Shown in pieces: positions 53,990 through 63,784 of a stretch of DNA of 64,000 nucleotides. The position numbers and the translations under genes are program-made. The notes beneath the pieces are model-generated. The model was not told the DNA's origin and did not search any database. It saw only the letters and a list, made by a program, of their open reading frames with translations. The DNA is taken from assembly GCA_910576555.1 (NCBI GenBank), contig CAJTIY010000001.1, positions 434,001 through 498,000 on the forward strand, read 5' to 3'. Origin of the DNA: an uncultured Alistipes sp. GTDB taxonomy: Bacteria > Bacteroidota > Bacteroidia > Bacteroidales > Rikenellaceae. Position 1 is the stretch's first letter. Every line of letters starts with the position of its first letter.

Positions 53990-54574
53990 ATGACCGAACG
54001 CAAAGCATACAAGCGAGCGCTTTCGGAAGAGGAGTTCGGCCGGCTGTTCGCCGAATGCCGCACGCCCTTCGTCCGGATCGCCAACTCCTACGTGCACGAC
54101 CGGGCGGTCGCGGAGGATCTGGTCAACGACAGTTTCGTGCGCCTGTGGGAGAAGCGCAGCGAAATCCTGACCGACAGCTTCGAGTCCTATGTCTTCCACA
54201 CGGTCGTGCGCAAGTGCCTCGACCACCTGAAATCGGAGAAGACCCAGTCGCAGATCCGCCAGCACATCGGCCAGTCGCGCTACCGCATGCTGGCCTACGA
54301 GATCAACTCGCTGGAGAGCAGCGATCCGGGCCGCCTCTACGAAAGCGAAGTCGAACGGCTGATCCAAGAGGCCGTCGACCGCATGCCGGCGCGCACGCGC
54401 GAGATTTTTCTCGCCCACCGGATGGAGAACAAAACCTATCAGGAGATCGCCGAGACCTACGGCATCCCCGTACGGCGGGTCACGGCCGAAATCCAGTCGG
54501 CGCTCCGCTTCCTGCGCCATGCGCTGAAGGATTACCTGCCGGCCGTGCTGCTCGCCGCGCTCTTCCTGCGATAA
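53990..54574 (+). CDS. ECF RNA polymerase sigma factor (Bacteroidetes PUL type)
   Basis: 194 residues from ATG 53990 (MTERKAYKRALSEEEFG). Region 2: LFAECRTPFVRIANSYV and AVAEDLVNDSFVRLWEKR near 20-55. Region 4: MPARTREIFLAHRMENKTYQEIAETYGIPVRRVTAEI, seen in pieces near 130-165, is a helix-turn-helix for -35 recognition. The hydrophobic end LPAVLLAALFL is common in this expansion. It probably drives the PUL with the FecR protein as its anti-sigma. Here the sigma gene is divergent from the anti-sigma gene, whereas sigma, anti-sigma and susC usually run in one direction. Confidence 0.94.
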   Translation: MTERKAYKRALSEEEFGRLFAECRTPFVRIANSYVHDRAVAEDLVNDSFVRLWEKRSEILTDSFESYVFHTVVRKCLDHLKSEKTQSQIRQHIGQSRYRMLAYEINSLESSDPGRLYESEVERLIQEAVDRMPARTREIFLAHRMENKTYQEIAETYGIPVRRVTAEIQSALRFLRHALKDYLPAVLLAALFLR

Positions 54575-54596
54575 ATCCGCACCAGACCTTGAATAT

Positions 54597-55943
54597 ATGA
54601 ATACCGGAACTCTTCTTCTGCTCCTCGCACTCGTCGCGCTCGCCGCGGCCTTCGGGGCGGCATGGCTCGTCCAGCGGCGCGAAGCGACGCGCCTCGCGGC
54701 CGAGAAACAAGCGGCCGAGGCCGCCCGTGATAAGGCCGAAAACGACCTTCGGACCCTTGCCGCGCAACGGACCGAGACCGAAAAGGAGCTCGCGGCGCTG
54801 CGCGCTTCGACGGCCGCCGAGATCGCCGCCCTGCGCGAACGAAGCGCCGAGCAGCGGGCGGCCGAACGGGCCGAACGCGAAAAGAGCGAGGAGACGCTGC
54901 GGCTGCAGTTCCGCAACCTCGCGGGCGAGATCCTCGGCGAGCAGTCGCGGCAGTTCCGGCAGACCAACAAGGAGGCGCTCGACATCCTGCTCAAGCCCTT
55001 CCGCGACAACATCGTCGACTTCCGCGAGCGGGTCGAGCGCATCTACTCCCACGAGAACGAGCAGCGCGGCGAGCTGAAGAACGAGCTGCGCAACCTCATG
55101 GAGCTCAACCGCCGCATCACCACCGAGACGACCAACCTGACCAATGCGCTGAAGGGCAACTCGAAGGTGCAGGGCGACTGGGGCGAGGTGCTGCTCGACA
55201 CCATCCTCGACGGCTCCTCGCTCATCAAGGGCATCCACTACGAGACGCAATACAACATCAAGGACGCCGAGGGGCGCAACCTGCGCCCCGACGTGGTGCT
55301 CCGCCTGCCCGAGGGGAAACGCATCGTGATCGACTCGAAGGTCTCGCTCACGGCCTTCGTCGACTGCACGGCGGCCGACGACGAAGCCGAGCGCAGACGG
55401 CTGCTCGACGCCCACGTCGCCTCGGTGCGGCAGCACGTGCGCGAACTGGGCGCGAAGGAGTACCAGCGGCTGCTCGACTCGCCGGACTTCGTCGTGATGT
55501 TCATCCCCAACGAACCGGCCTTTCTAGAGGCGCTCAAGGCCGACCGCAGCATCTGGTCGGACGCCTACGAGAAGAAGGTGATCATCTCCTCGCCCACGAA
55601 CCTCTTCGCGCTGCTCAAGCTGGTCGCCGATCTCTGGAAATACAGCGATCAGGACCGCAACACGAAGGAGATCGCCACCTGCGCCCTGAAGCTCTACGAG
55701 CAGCTCGTGGCCTTCACCTCCTCGCTCGAAGGCGTCGGCACGGCGCTCGGCAAGGCCCGCGACGCCTACGACGACGCCTACAAACGGCTCTGCACGGGCA
55801 ACGACAACATCGTGCGCGTCGGCGAACGGCTTCGCCGCACGGCCAGCCTGCAGTCCAAGCGCCGCCACTCGCCGCGTACGATAGAAGCGGCCGGCGCCGG
55901 CGACGACCTGCCCGACGCAATCGTCTCGCAAACAGAGGAGTAA
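54597..55943 (+). CDS. rmuC: DNA recombination protein RmuC
   Basis: 448 residues. N-terminal membrane anchor (TLLLLLALVALAAAFGAAWLV, 3-23), a long Glu/Ala/Arg coiled coil (about 25-110), and the PD-(D/E)xK-like nuclease domain of RmuC (GDWGEVLLDTILDGSSLIKG near 195-214, RPDVVLRLPEGKRIVIDSKVSL in pieces near 238-259, FVVMFIPNEPAF near 300). It limits inversions and repeat recombination in E. coli. It starts 22 bases after the ECF sigma gene and could be co-transcribed, though it is not PUL-related. Confidence 0.94.
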   Translation: MNTGTLLLLLALVALAAAFGAAWLVQRREATRLAAEKQAAEAARDKAENDLRTLAAQRTETEKELAALRASTAAEIAALRERSAEQRAAERAEREKSEETLRLQFRNLAGEILGEQSRQFRQTNKEALDILLKPFRDNIVDFRERVERIYSHENEQRGELKNELRNLMELNRRITTETTNLTNALKGNSKVQGDWGEVLLDTILDGSSLIKGIHYETQYNIKDAEGRNLRPDVVLRLPEGKRIVIDSKVSLTAFVDCTAADDEAERRRLLDAHVASVRQHVRELGAKEYQRLLDSPDFVVMFIPNEPAFLEALKADRSIWSDAYEKKVIISSPTNLFALLKLVADLWKYSDQDRNTKEIATCALKLYEQLVAFTSSLEGVGTALGKARDAYDDAYKRLCTGNDNIVRVGERLRRTASLQSKRRHSPRTIEAAGAGDDLPDAIVSQTEE

Positions 55944-55985
55944 CCCGAAACGACACATGCGACCGACGTTTTTTCCTCCCGAAAA

Positions 55986-56016
55986 TTTGGTCGGGGGGGG
56001 GGAATCGCTATCTTTG
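55986..56016 (+). promoter_or_regulatory. promoter of the small OMP gene with a G10 tract in the spacer
   Basis: TTTG at 55986-55989 and TATCTTTG at 56009-56016, spacer 19 bases. Ten consecutive G (55993-56002) lie inside the spacer. Slippage in this tract would change the -33/-7 distance. Confidence 0.8.
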
Positions 56017-56046
56017 TCGTTGCAAACCCTCAAAAAACAGACGAAG

Positions 56047-56538
56047 ATGAAGAAACTGCTCTTTTCGGCGCTGGTCGTCCTGCTGACGATCGGCACGGCG
56101 AACGCCCAGACACCAGTGAAGTACCACGGCGAGGTCGACCTCGGCTACTCGTTGGGCGTCGGCACGTTCGCTGCGGGACGCGTCAACCTCCACACGATTC
56201 AGGGCGTCCGGATCGGCGAATACTTCTCCACGGGTATCGGTCTGGGTCTCGACTTCTACCACGAAGGCCCGGAGCTCATGATCCCGGTCTACCTCAACCT
56301 GAAGGGCTACCTGCCCGTGACCTCGCGGGTCAGCCCCTACTTCTCGCTCGACATCGGCGCCGGAGTGGGCGCATCGGCGGGAGTCAGCGGACTGTCGGGC
56401 GCCACCTACACCCCGGCCGTCGGCATCCGGGTCGGCCGCTTCAAGGCCCAGATCGGCTACAACGCGCAGTGCCTCTCCGAATCGGGCGTGAGCATCACGA
56501 TGGGGGCCTTGCAGATCAAGGCGGGCGTGACATTCTGA
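56047..56538 (+). CDS. small outer-membrane beta-barrel protein
   Basis: 163 residues from ATG 56047 with a clear signal peptide (MKKLLFSALVVLLTIGTANAQ). The mature protein alternates as amphipathic strands (VDLGYSLGVGTFAAGRVNLH, FSTGIGLGLDFYH, LMIPVYLNLKGYL, YFSLDIGAGVGAS, IKAGVTF with terminal Phe), as in eight-stranded porin-family proteins. Function unknown. The signal-peptide start is 30 bases after the -7 box. An in-frame upstream frame exists through the G10 tract but begins before the promoter. Confidence 0.88.
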   Translation: MKKLLFSALVVLLTIGTANAQTPVKYHGEVDLGYSLGVGTFAAGRVNLHTIQGVRIGEYFSTGIGLGLDFYHEGPELMIPVYLNLKGYLPVTSRVSPYFSLDIGAGVGASAGVSGLSGATYTPAVGIRVGRFKAQIGYNAQCLSESGVSITMGALQIKAGVTF

Positions 56539-56565
56539 CAGCGCACCCGCATCCCCACGTCCGAC

Positions 56566-56601
56566 AAAAAGCGGAGCCCCGACACCGTCGGAGCTCCGCT
56601 T
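56566..56601 (-). terminator. intrinsic terminator of the 56606 gene
   Basis: A 9-bp stem (aagcggagc/gctccgctt) plus a further 5 bp after one mismatch, followed on the minus strand by T5 from the A-run at 56566-56570. It lies between convergent genes. Confidence 0.75.
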
Positions 56602-56605
56602 CGTC

Positions 56606-57151
56606 TTATTCGTACCGTATGCGCCGCAACCGGCAGAGCACTCCCGGCGAGGACCGGAGCGTCGCTGCCGCCAACAGATCGTCCCACGACGCGGCGACCC
56701 ACTCCACGCGGCTCCGGCATCGGTTCAGGATTTCGAGGGCCCAGACCCGCACGGCGGTCTTCGTCGCCGGATCGAGCGTCCACTCCGCAGCCGCCTCGGC
56801 GATGCGGTCCAGCTCCTCCGGTGCGACCTCGTCCGCCCGCAGCAGCGCAGCCATCGTCTTGGCGAAGGAGCGCCGCGCCCCGGGATCGGCGCAGGCCGCG
56901 AAGTCGCGGCTGCAGAACCGCGCCGCATAGGGCGCAAAAGCCTCGGGGCGGGTGAAAAAGATGCGTTCGAGCACATAGGCTCCGCGCCACACGACCTTAT
57001 GCCGTACCGCCCGGGGCAGCGCCTCGGGCTCCGTCGCAAGGTCGTAGAGCAGCCCCACGGCATCGGCGGCGAGCACCTCGGCCGCCATCCGGTCGGCGAA
57101 GCGCGGATAGAACCGCCCCGCCAGCGCCCCGATCAGCTCCGCGCGCGTCAT
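56606..57151 (-). CDS. hypothetical helical-repeat protein
   Basis: 181 residues from ATG 57151 (MTRAELIGALAGRFYPRFADRM). Nearly all helix, with repeated LLYDLATEPEALPRAVRHKVVWRGAYVLERIFF-type helical pairs that suggest HEAT/ARM-like repeats. No signal peptide. It is similar in look to small HEAT-like proteins found beside tsaB in Bacteroidales, but I cannot name a family. It follows tsaB by 160 bases on the same strand. A longer in-frame start at 57277 adds an arginine-rich stretch and is rejected. Confidence 0.75.
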   Translation of the reverse strand: MTRAELIGALAGRFYPRFADRMAAEVLAADAVGLLYDLATEPEALPRAVRHKVVWRGAYVLERIFFTRPEAFAPYAARFCSRDFAACADPGARRSFAKTMAALLRADEVAPEELDRIAEAAAEWTLDPATKTAVRVWALEILNRCRSRVEWVAASWDDLLAAATLRSSPGVLCRLRRIRYE

Positions 57152-57311
57152 CGCCCGGAAACGCCTATGCTGCAGCCCCGTCCGACGCCGCATAGCACCG
57201 ACGCGCGGGCGCTCCGAACGCGCCCGCCCGCCTCGGCATCCGCCCGGGACAGAAAATAGCGGACAAGCCGAGCGCAAGGTCCCTTCACGACGCGCCCCAC
57301 GAACCGGAAGC

Positions 57312-58019
57312 TCAAAACAACTTCTTTTTCGAGGTCGTCGCCACGAAATCCTTCAGATAGAAGGGTTCGAAGTAGGCGACATCCTCCGTATGCCCGGCAT
57401 CGAGCGCCCGCTGCGCCAGCCGGGCCAGTCCCCGTGCCGAGGGAGCGACCGACTCGAAGATCGCGTCGGGCAGCACCTCGGTGCACTTGGCGGCACCGTT
57501 GCCGAAGATGACGAACGGCACCGCGGCACCGCGGTAGGCGGCGAAACTCTCCGGACCGACCACCTCGGCCGTCACGTCGCTCAACGCTGCGCCCTGCGCG
57601 TCGAACACCTGCGCATAGACCTCCATGCGGCGGGCATCGACCATCGGACACAGCCGCGCCTCGGCCCAGCGGTCCACGGCGAGAATGCCCGCCTCGTAAT
57701 CCTCGCGGGCCACCTCCGCGAGCGCATCGAGCGAGCCGACGGCGACCAGCGGTTTGCCGAGGCCATAGCACAGTCCCTTCGCGAAGGAGACCCCGATGCG
57801 GAGCCCCGTATACGATCCGGGGCCCTTGCCCACCGCCACGGCGTCGAGTTCGTCGGGCGCGATGCCGGTCTCGCGCAGCAGTTCGTCGACGAAGACGCCG
57901 ACCTTGCGGGCGTGGTCGCGCCCCTCGTCGCTTTCGCGCAACGAAATCAGTTCGCCATCTTTGGCAATGCCGACCGAACAGATGTCCGTGCCGGTTTCGA
58001 TACAAAGAATCAAAGACAT
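57312..58019 (-). CDS. tsaB: tRNA threonylcarbamoyladenosine biosynthesis protein TsaB
   Basis: Partner of TsaD in t6A modification of tRNAs reading ANN codons. 235 residues from ATG 58019. ASKHA fold: LCIETGTDICSVGIAKDGEL near 5-24, HARKVGVFVDELL near 36, and VGKGPGSYTGLRIGVSFAKGL in pieces near 63-83, the TsaB hallmark. The catalytic zinc motif of TsaD is absent, as expected. It lies 131 bases after smpB. Confidence 0.94.
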   Translation of the reverse strand: MSLILCIETGTDICSVGIAKDGELISLRESDEGRDHARKVGVFVDELLRETGIAPDELDAVAVGKGPGSYTGLRIGVSFAKGLCYGLGKPLVAVGSLDALAEVAREDYEAGILAVDRWAEARLCPMVDARRMEVYAQVFDAQGAALSDVTAEVVGPESFAAYRGAAVPFVIFGNGAAKCTEVLPDAIFESVAPSARGLARLAQRALDAGHTEDVAYFEPFYLKDFVATTSKKKLF

Positions 58020-58150
58020 GTATTTCAATCCGTTTACAAATTCCGACCTGCACGCGCCCCGGACGTTCCGTCGCTGCGCACCGCATCGCTCTCCGACAGC
58101 GCGTCGCCGCGTTTCTCCGCGGAGCCGCGCCGTCGCACGGGCCGCCCCGG

Positions 58151-58615
58151 TTACCGGCGATAGCCCTTCATCGCCTTGTCCATCTCGCGCTTGGCATCGT
58201 TCTGCTTGAGGTATTCGCGTTTGTCGTAGGACTTGCGGCCGCGGGCCAGCCCGATGACGATCTTCGCCAGACCGCGCTCGTTGAGAAACAGCCGCAGCCC
58301 CACGATCGTCAATCCCCGGTCCTGCGAGGCCCGCTGCAGTTTGTCGAGCTCGCGACCCGTGAGCAGCAGTTTGCGGTCGCGGCGCGGCGTGTGGTTGTTG
58401 CACGTACCCCACGCATACTCGGCGATGTTCACCCCGCGGATCCACAGCTCGCCCTTGTCGAAGTAGCAGTAGGTGTCGGTCATCGAGGCCTTGCCGGCAC
58501 GCACCGACTTGATCTCCGTGCCCACCAGCACCACACCCGCGATCCACTCCTCGAGGATCTCATAATCGAACGTCGCGCGTTTGTTGCGTATGTTGATCTT
58601 TTTCTGTTCGCTCAT
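58151..58615 (-). CDS. smpB: SsrA-binding protein SmpB
   Basis: Binds tmRNA and carries it to stalled ribosomes. 154 residues, the normal length. INIRNKRATFDYEILEEWIAG near 6-26, GTEIKSVRAGKASMTDTYC in pieces near 31-49, HTPRRDRKLLL near 75, and the lysine/arginine C-terminal tail KSYDKREYLKQNDAKREMDK expected to enter the mRNA channel. No tmRNA gene is seen in this window. Confidence 0.96.
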   Translation of the reverse strand: MSEQKKINIRNKRATFDYEILEEWIAGVVLVGTEIKSVRAGKASMTDTYCYFDKGELWIRGVNIAEYAWGTCNNHTPRRDRKLLLTGRELDKLQRASQDRGLTIVGLRLFLNERGLAKIVIGLARGRKSYDKREYLKQNDAKREMDKAMKGYRR

Positions 58616-58849
58616 AAATCACGTGTATATCAGACCTCCCGGGCCGCTCTTACCCTCCCGCGGCGGATTCGGAGCGCCGCAGGCGACCGATCGGTACGCT
58701 AATTGCACTGTCCCGGACAGAGGCGGAGCCCGGTCAAGGTAACTAATTCTTTTATCTTTGATATGTTTTACACATCTTTCTGTTTATTTTCTGTTTGCAC
58801 ACAGTATGCGCAGTGATGCGTGTACGACCCGGGTCCCGCCTCTTTTTTC

Positions 58850-60841
58850 TTACAGAATCAATCGCTGCAACTTCCGTGCGATGGCCACCTTTGCCTTGTT
58901 GAGCGCCGCGAGCCGCTGCAACAGCGTGGTCTCGTCCTCCTCCGAAAGCGTCTCCGACGACAGCTGCGCCTGCATCTCCCGGACGAGCGCCTCGATCACC
59001 TTCGACTTATAGAGCGTCACCGCCTTCGGCACTCCCACGGCCAACATCTCGGCTTCGCTCTCCACGTGGATCTCCTTGCGCTGCCACAGCTGGCTGGGAA
59101 CGTAGTTGTCGTCGGCCGTGAGGATGTCGACCGAGACGTTGCACACCTCCGGATCGATGTGGTTCAGAAAGAGGTGCGGCGGCACCTCGACCCCCGGCCC
59201 CGTCTCGCGCCACTGGGCGCGGTAGGCAGCGAGAATCTTGTCGTAGAGCGGGTTGCGGAACGTGAGGCCATCGGCGTCCAGCTCGGCGAAGATCACCTCG
59301 GCGACGTTGCAGCTCACCATGTTGCGGCCCTCCTTGAAATCGAAGGCGCAGTGGCCGAACTTGAGCAGGTACTTCACCAGCTCGCGTTCGAGCGCATCGA
59401 AGCTGCTGCCCGCCTCCACCTGCTTGACATAGGCCACCTCTGGCTGCCGCACGGGCGCGTCGGGCCGCACCTCCTCCCGGTGGCGGGCCGTCTGCCGGCG
59501 GAGGAACTCGTCGGTCTCGCGGTCGCCCGTCGAGGCGAGCCGCTTGCGGGCCACCTCGCCGATGAGGATCTGCTCGTCGATATCCATGATCCGCGCGCAC
59601 TCCTTGATGTAGACCGAGCGCTGGATCGGATCGGGAATCTGGGCGATCGACTGCACCATGTCGCCGATGAGCGCCGCCTTGCGGATCGGATCGCCCGCGG
59701 CGTCCTCCAGCAGCAGCTGCGCCTTGAACTCCAGAAAGTCCCGTTCGTTGGCGCGGATGTACTCCTGCACCTCGGCGGCCGTGTGGCTGCGGGCGAACGA
59801 GTCGGGATCCTCGGGTTCGGGCAGCAGCACGACCCGCACGTTCATGCCCTCCTTGAGGATCATGTCGATACCGCGCAGGGAGGCGCGGATGCCCGCCGAG
59901 TCGCCGTCGTAGATCACCGTGACGTTCTTCGTGAAGCGGCCCAGCAGGCGGATCTGGTCGGTCGTGAGCGACGTGCCGGACGATGCGACGACGTTCTCGA
60001 CACCGGCTTGGTGCATCGAGATCACGTCGGTATAACCCTCGACCATGATGGCGTAGTCCTGCTGCTGGATCGCCTTCTTGGCGAAGAAGAGGCCGTAGAG
60101 TTCGCGCTTCTTGCTGTAAATTTCGCTCTCGGGCGAGTTCTGGTACTTGGCGACCTGCTTGTCGGTGCGGAGCGTGCGGCCGCCGAAGGCCACGATGCGG
60201 CCCGAAATGTTGTGCACGGGGAAGATCACGCGGTCGCGGAAGCGGTCGTACAGCGAACCGTCGCTCTCGCGCGCCAGCGAAAGGCCCGTCGCGAGCAGAA
60301 ACTCCCGCTTGTACCCCGCGGCCAGCGCATCCTTCGACATCCGGTCGCCGCGCGAAGGGCAGAAGCCGAGGCCGAACTTCCTGATCGTGGCGTCGGTCAT
60401 GCCGCGCTTCTGACGGAAGTAGGCCAACCCCACGCTCTGTCCCTCGGTCTCGCGCTGAAGGTAGTCGGCGAAGTACTCCGCGGCCCAGCCGTTCAGAGCG
60501 AACATCGACTCGCGGTCGTCGTTGCGGCGCGCCTCCTCGGGCGTCAGCTCCTTCTCCCTGACCTCGATGCCGTACCGTTTGGCCACCATCTTGAGCGCCT
60601 CGGGATACGACAGGCTCTCGTGCTCCATGAGGAACGTCACGGCATTGCCGCCCTTGCCGCAGCCGAAGCATTTGTAGACGCCTTTGGCGGGCGAGACGAT
60701 GAACGAAGGGGTTTTCTCGTTGTGGAACGGACAGCACGCGGTGTAGTTGACGCCCTTGCGTTTGAGCGTCACGAAGTCGCCGACGATATCCACGATATTC
60801 GCGGCGGCGTAGATGCGGTCTACCGTTTCCCTGTCGATCAT
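58850..60841 (-). CDS. dnaG: DNA primase
   Basis: Makes RNA primers at the replication fork. 663 residues from ATG 60841 (MIDRETVDRIYAAANIVDIVG). Zinc-binding CPFHNEKTPSF...CFGCGKGG at about 38-65. Toprim catalytic core: MVEGYTDVISMHQAG near 262 and VIYDGDSAGIRAS near 308. The C-terminal helicase-binding region holds many helices and ends AIARKLQRLIL. The same frame stays open far upstream through the antisense of uvrB, but that is GC-driven. The -7 box is only 6 bases before the ATG. Confidence 0.96.
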   Translation of the reverse strand: MIDRETVDRIYAAANIVDIVGDFVTLKRKGVNYTACCPFHNEKTPSFIVSPAKGVYKCFGCGKGGNAVTFLMEHESLSYPEALKMVAKRYGIEVREKELTPEEARRNDDRESMFALNGWAAEYFADYLQRETEGQSVGLAYFRQKRGMTDATIRKFGLGFCPSRGDRMSKDALAAGYKREFLLATGLSLARESDGSLYDRFRDRVIFPVHNISGRIVAFGGRTLRTDKQVAKYQNSPESEIYSKKRELYGLFFAKKAIQQQDYAIMVEGYTDVISMHQAGVENVVASSGTSLTTDQIRLLGRFTKNVTVIYDGDSAGIRASLRGIDMILKEGMNVRVVLLPEPEDPDSFARSHTAAEVQEYIRANERDFLEFKAQLLLEDAAGDPIRKAALIGDMVQSIAQIPDPIQRSVYIKECARIMDIDEQILIGEVARKRLASTGDRETDEFLRRQTARHREEVRPDAPVRQPEVAYVKQVEAGSSFDALERELVKYLLKFGHCAFDFKEGRNMVSCNVAEVIFAELDADGLTFRNPLYDKILAAYRAQWRETGPGVEVPPHLFLNHIDPEVCNVSVDILTADDNYVPSQLWQRKEIHVESEAEMLAVGVPKAVTLYKSKVIEALVREMQAQLSSETLSEEDETTLLQRLAALNKAKVAIARKLQRLIL

Positions 60842-60847
60842 AGTTTG

Positions 60848-60855
60848 CAAAGGTA
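60848..60855 (-). promoter_or_regulatory. dnaG promoter -7 box
   Basis: TACCTTTG on the minus strand with only 6 bases between the box and the dnaG ATG. The -33 match is not clear: a TTTG lies 14 bases upstream, shorter than normal. It implies a very short or absent leader. Confidence 0.55.
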
Positions 60856-60995
60856 GCGATAAAAGCGCACAAAAACGAAAAGTCGGGCGTGAAAATGGAG
60901 CCGCCGCCGTCGGGGAACGGGCCGCCGCCCCGGAGCGTCCCGCACCGCTCCGGACGGGGTCCCGGCGAGCGAACGTCCGGAAAACCGCTCCGGAA

Positions 60996-61026
60996 TTGGA
61001 ACTGTTCCATTTTATGCGTAACTTTG
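60996..61026 (+). promoter_or_regulatory. uvrB promoter, leaderless arrangement
   Basis: TTG at 60996-60998, a 20-base spacer, TAACTTTG at 61019-61026. Only 4 bases separate the box from the uvrB ATG at 61031, so transcription should start at or next to the A of ATG. Confidence 0.75.
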
Positions 61027-61030
61027 TCCT

Positions 61031-63133
<2,103 letters not shown>

Positions 63134-63647
63134 TCCGACAGTCGGAGCGAGCCGCCGCCCCACCCGGCTGGCCCGAAAGCCGCAGCAGCACCCTTCCTGC
63201 TCCCGATCCGAAACCTCAACAGCCCTCCGCCCCACCGCCGATCCGACGGTGGAAGCGAACCGCTGCGACCGACAACAACCGGCGCGGCGACTGAATCGCC
63301 CTTCCCCGGCCGCTCCCGCCCCGAACGGAAAACCACGACCGATCCGTTCCGCAACGCACTCCGAACACTACGGCCGCTGCCGAGCGACATACGCCCCGCA
63401 CTTATTGTCCGGCTCTCCGGCATATACGCCCCGCACCTTCCGGGCGCACGCTCGTCGCATGCGTCGGCATCAGGCCACGTCGGGAGCGATCGCGGAGCCG
63501 CATCTCCCGTATGAACCGGCATAACTCCTGCGACCGACTCGGGCGCCCCGAATACCGTACTGCATCGGAAAAAATTCGCCGTCGAACTGTAGAAAATATT
63601 CCGTTCAGCCTAAAATTAAGAGATTCAGGACATAATACGGTCCAAAA
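63134..63647. other. gene-poor interval after uvrB
   Basis: About 510 bases. The first 400 are GC-rich with arginine/proline-rich spurious frames on both strands. The last 100 turn AT-rich up to the promoter at 63648. No gene or terminator for uvrB is recognised. Confidence 0.5.
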
Positions 63648-63677
63648 TTTGTGGGAGGGGGAATTTGCTTACCTTTG
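63648..63677 (+). promoter_or_regulatory. promoter of candidate small RNA
   Basis: TTTG at 63648-63651, an 18-base spacer, TACCTTTG at 63670-63677. A second -7-like box (TATCTTTG) lies on the minus strand at 63694-63701 but has no -33 partner. Confidence 0.65.
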
Positions 63678-63681
63678 CGGC

Positions 63682-63762
63682 AGCAATTCGGAACAAAGAT
63701 ACGGTGACGCAACTCTCCTCCCTGCGCAGGAACGCCCGAAGCCATAGCTCCGGGCGTTTTTC
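63682..63762 (+). ncRNA. candidate trans-acting small RNA
   Basis: About 80 nt between a consensus promoter and an intrinsic terminator (stem aacgcccgaagc/gctccgggcgtt with one mismatch, 4-base loop, ending in T5 at 63757-63761). No start codon with a sensible frame lies between them. A small stem CGCA/TGCG exposes a pyrimidine loop ACTCTCCTCCC, complementary to Shine-Dalgarno-like purine runs. No known RNA family is recognised. Confidence 0.55.
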
Positions 63763-63784
63763 ATGCAAAGGCCACCGAAAAGGA

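Noticed and set aside
41897..54574. Starch-type (classical sus) PUL
   Set aside because: No GH13 or GH97 enzymes. GH18 endoglycosidase plus DUF1735, LamG and F5/8 proteins point to N-glycans, although this remains a prediction.
58753..58760. Plus-strand TATCTTTG between dnaG and smpB, possible RNA gene start
   Set aside because: No -33 element at the right distance, and no clear hairpin terminator before the dnaG 3' end.
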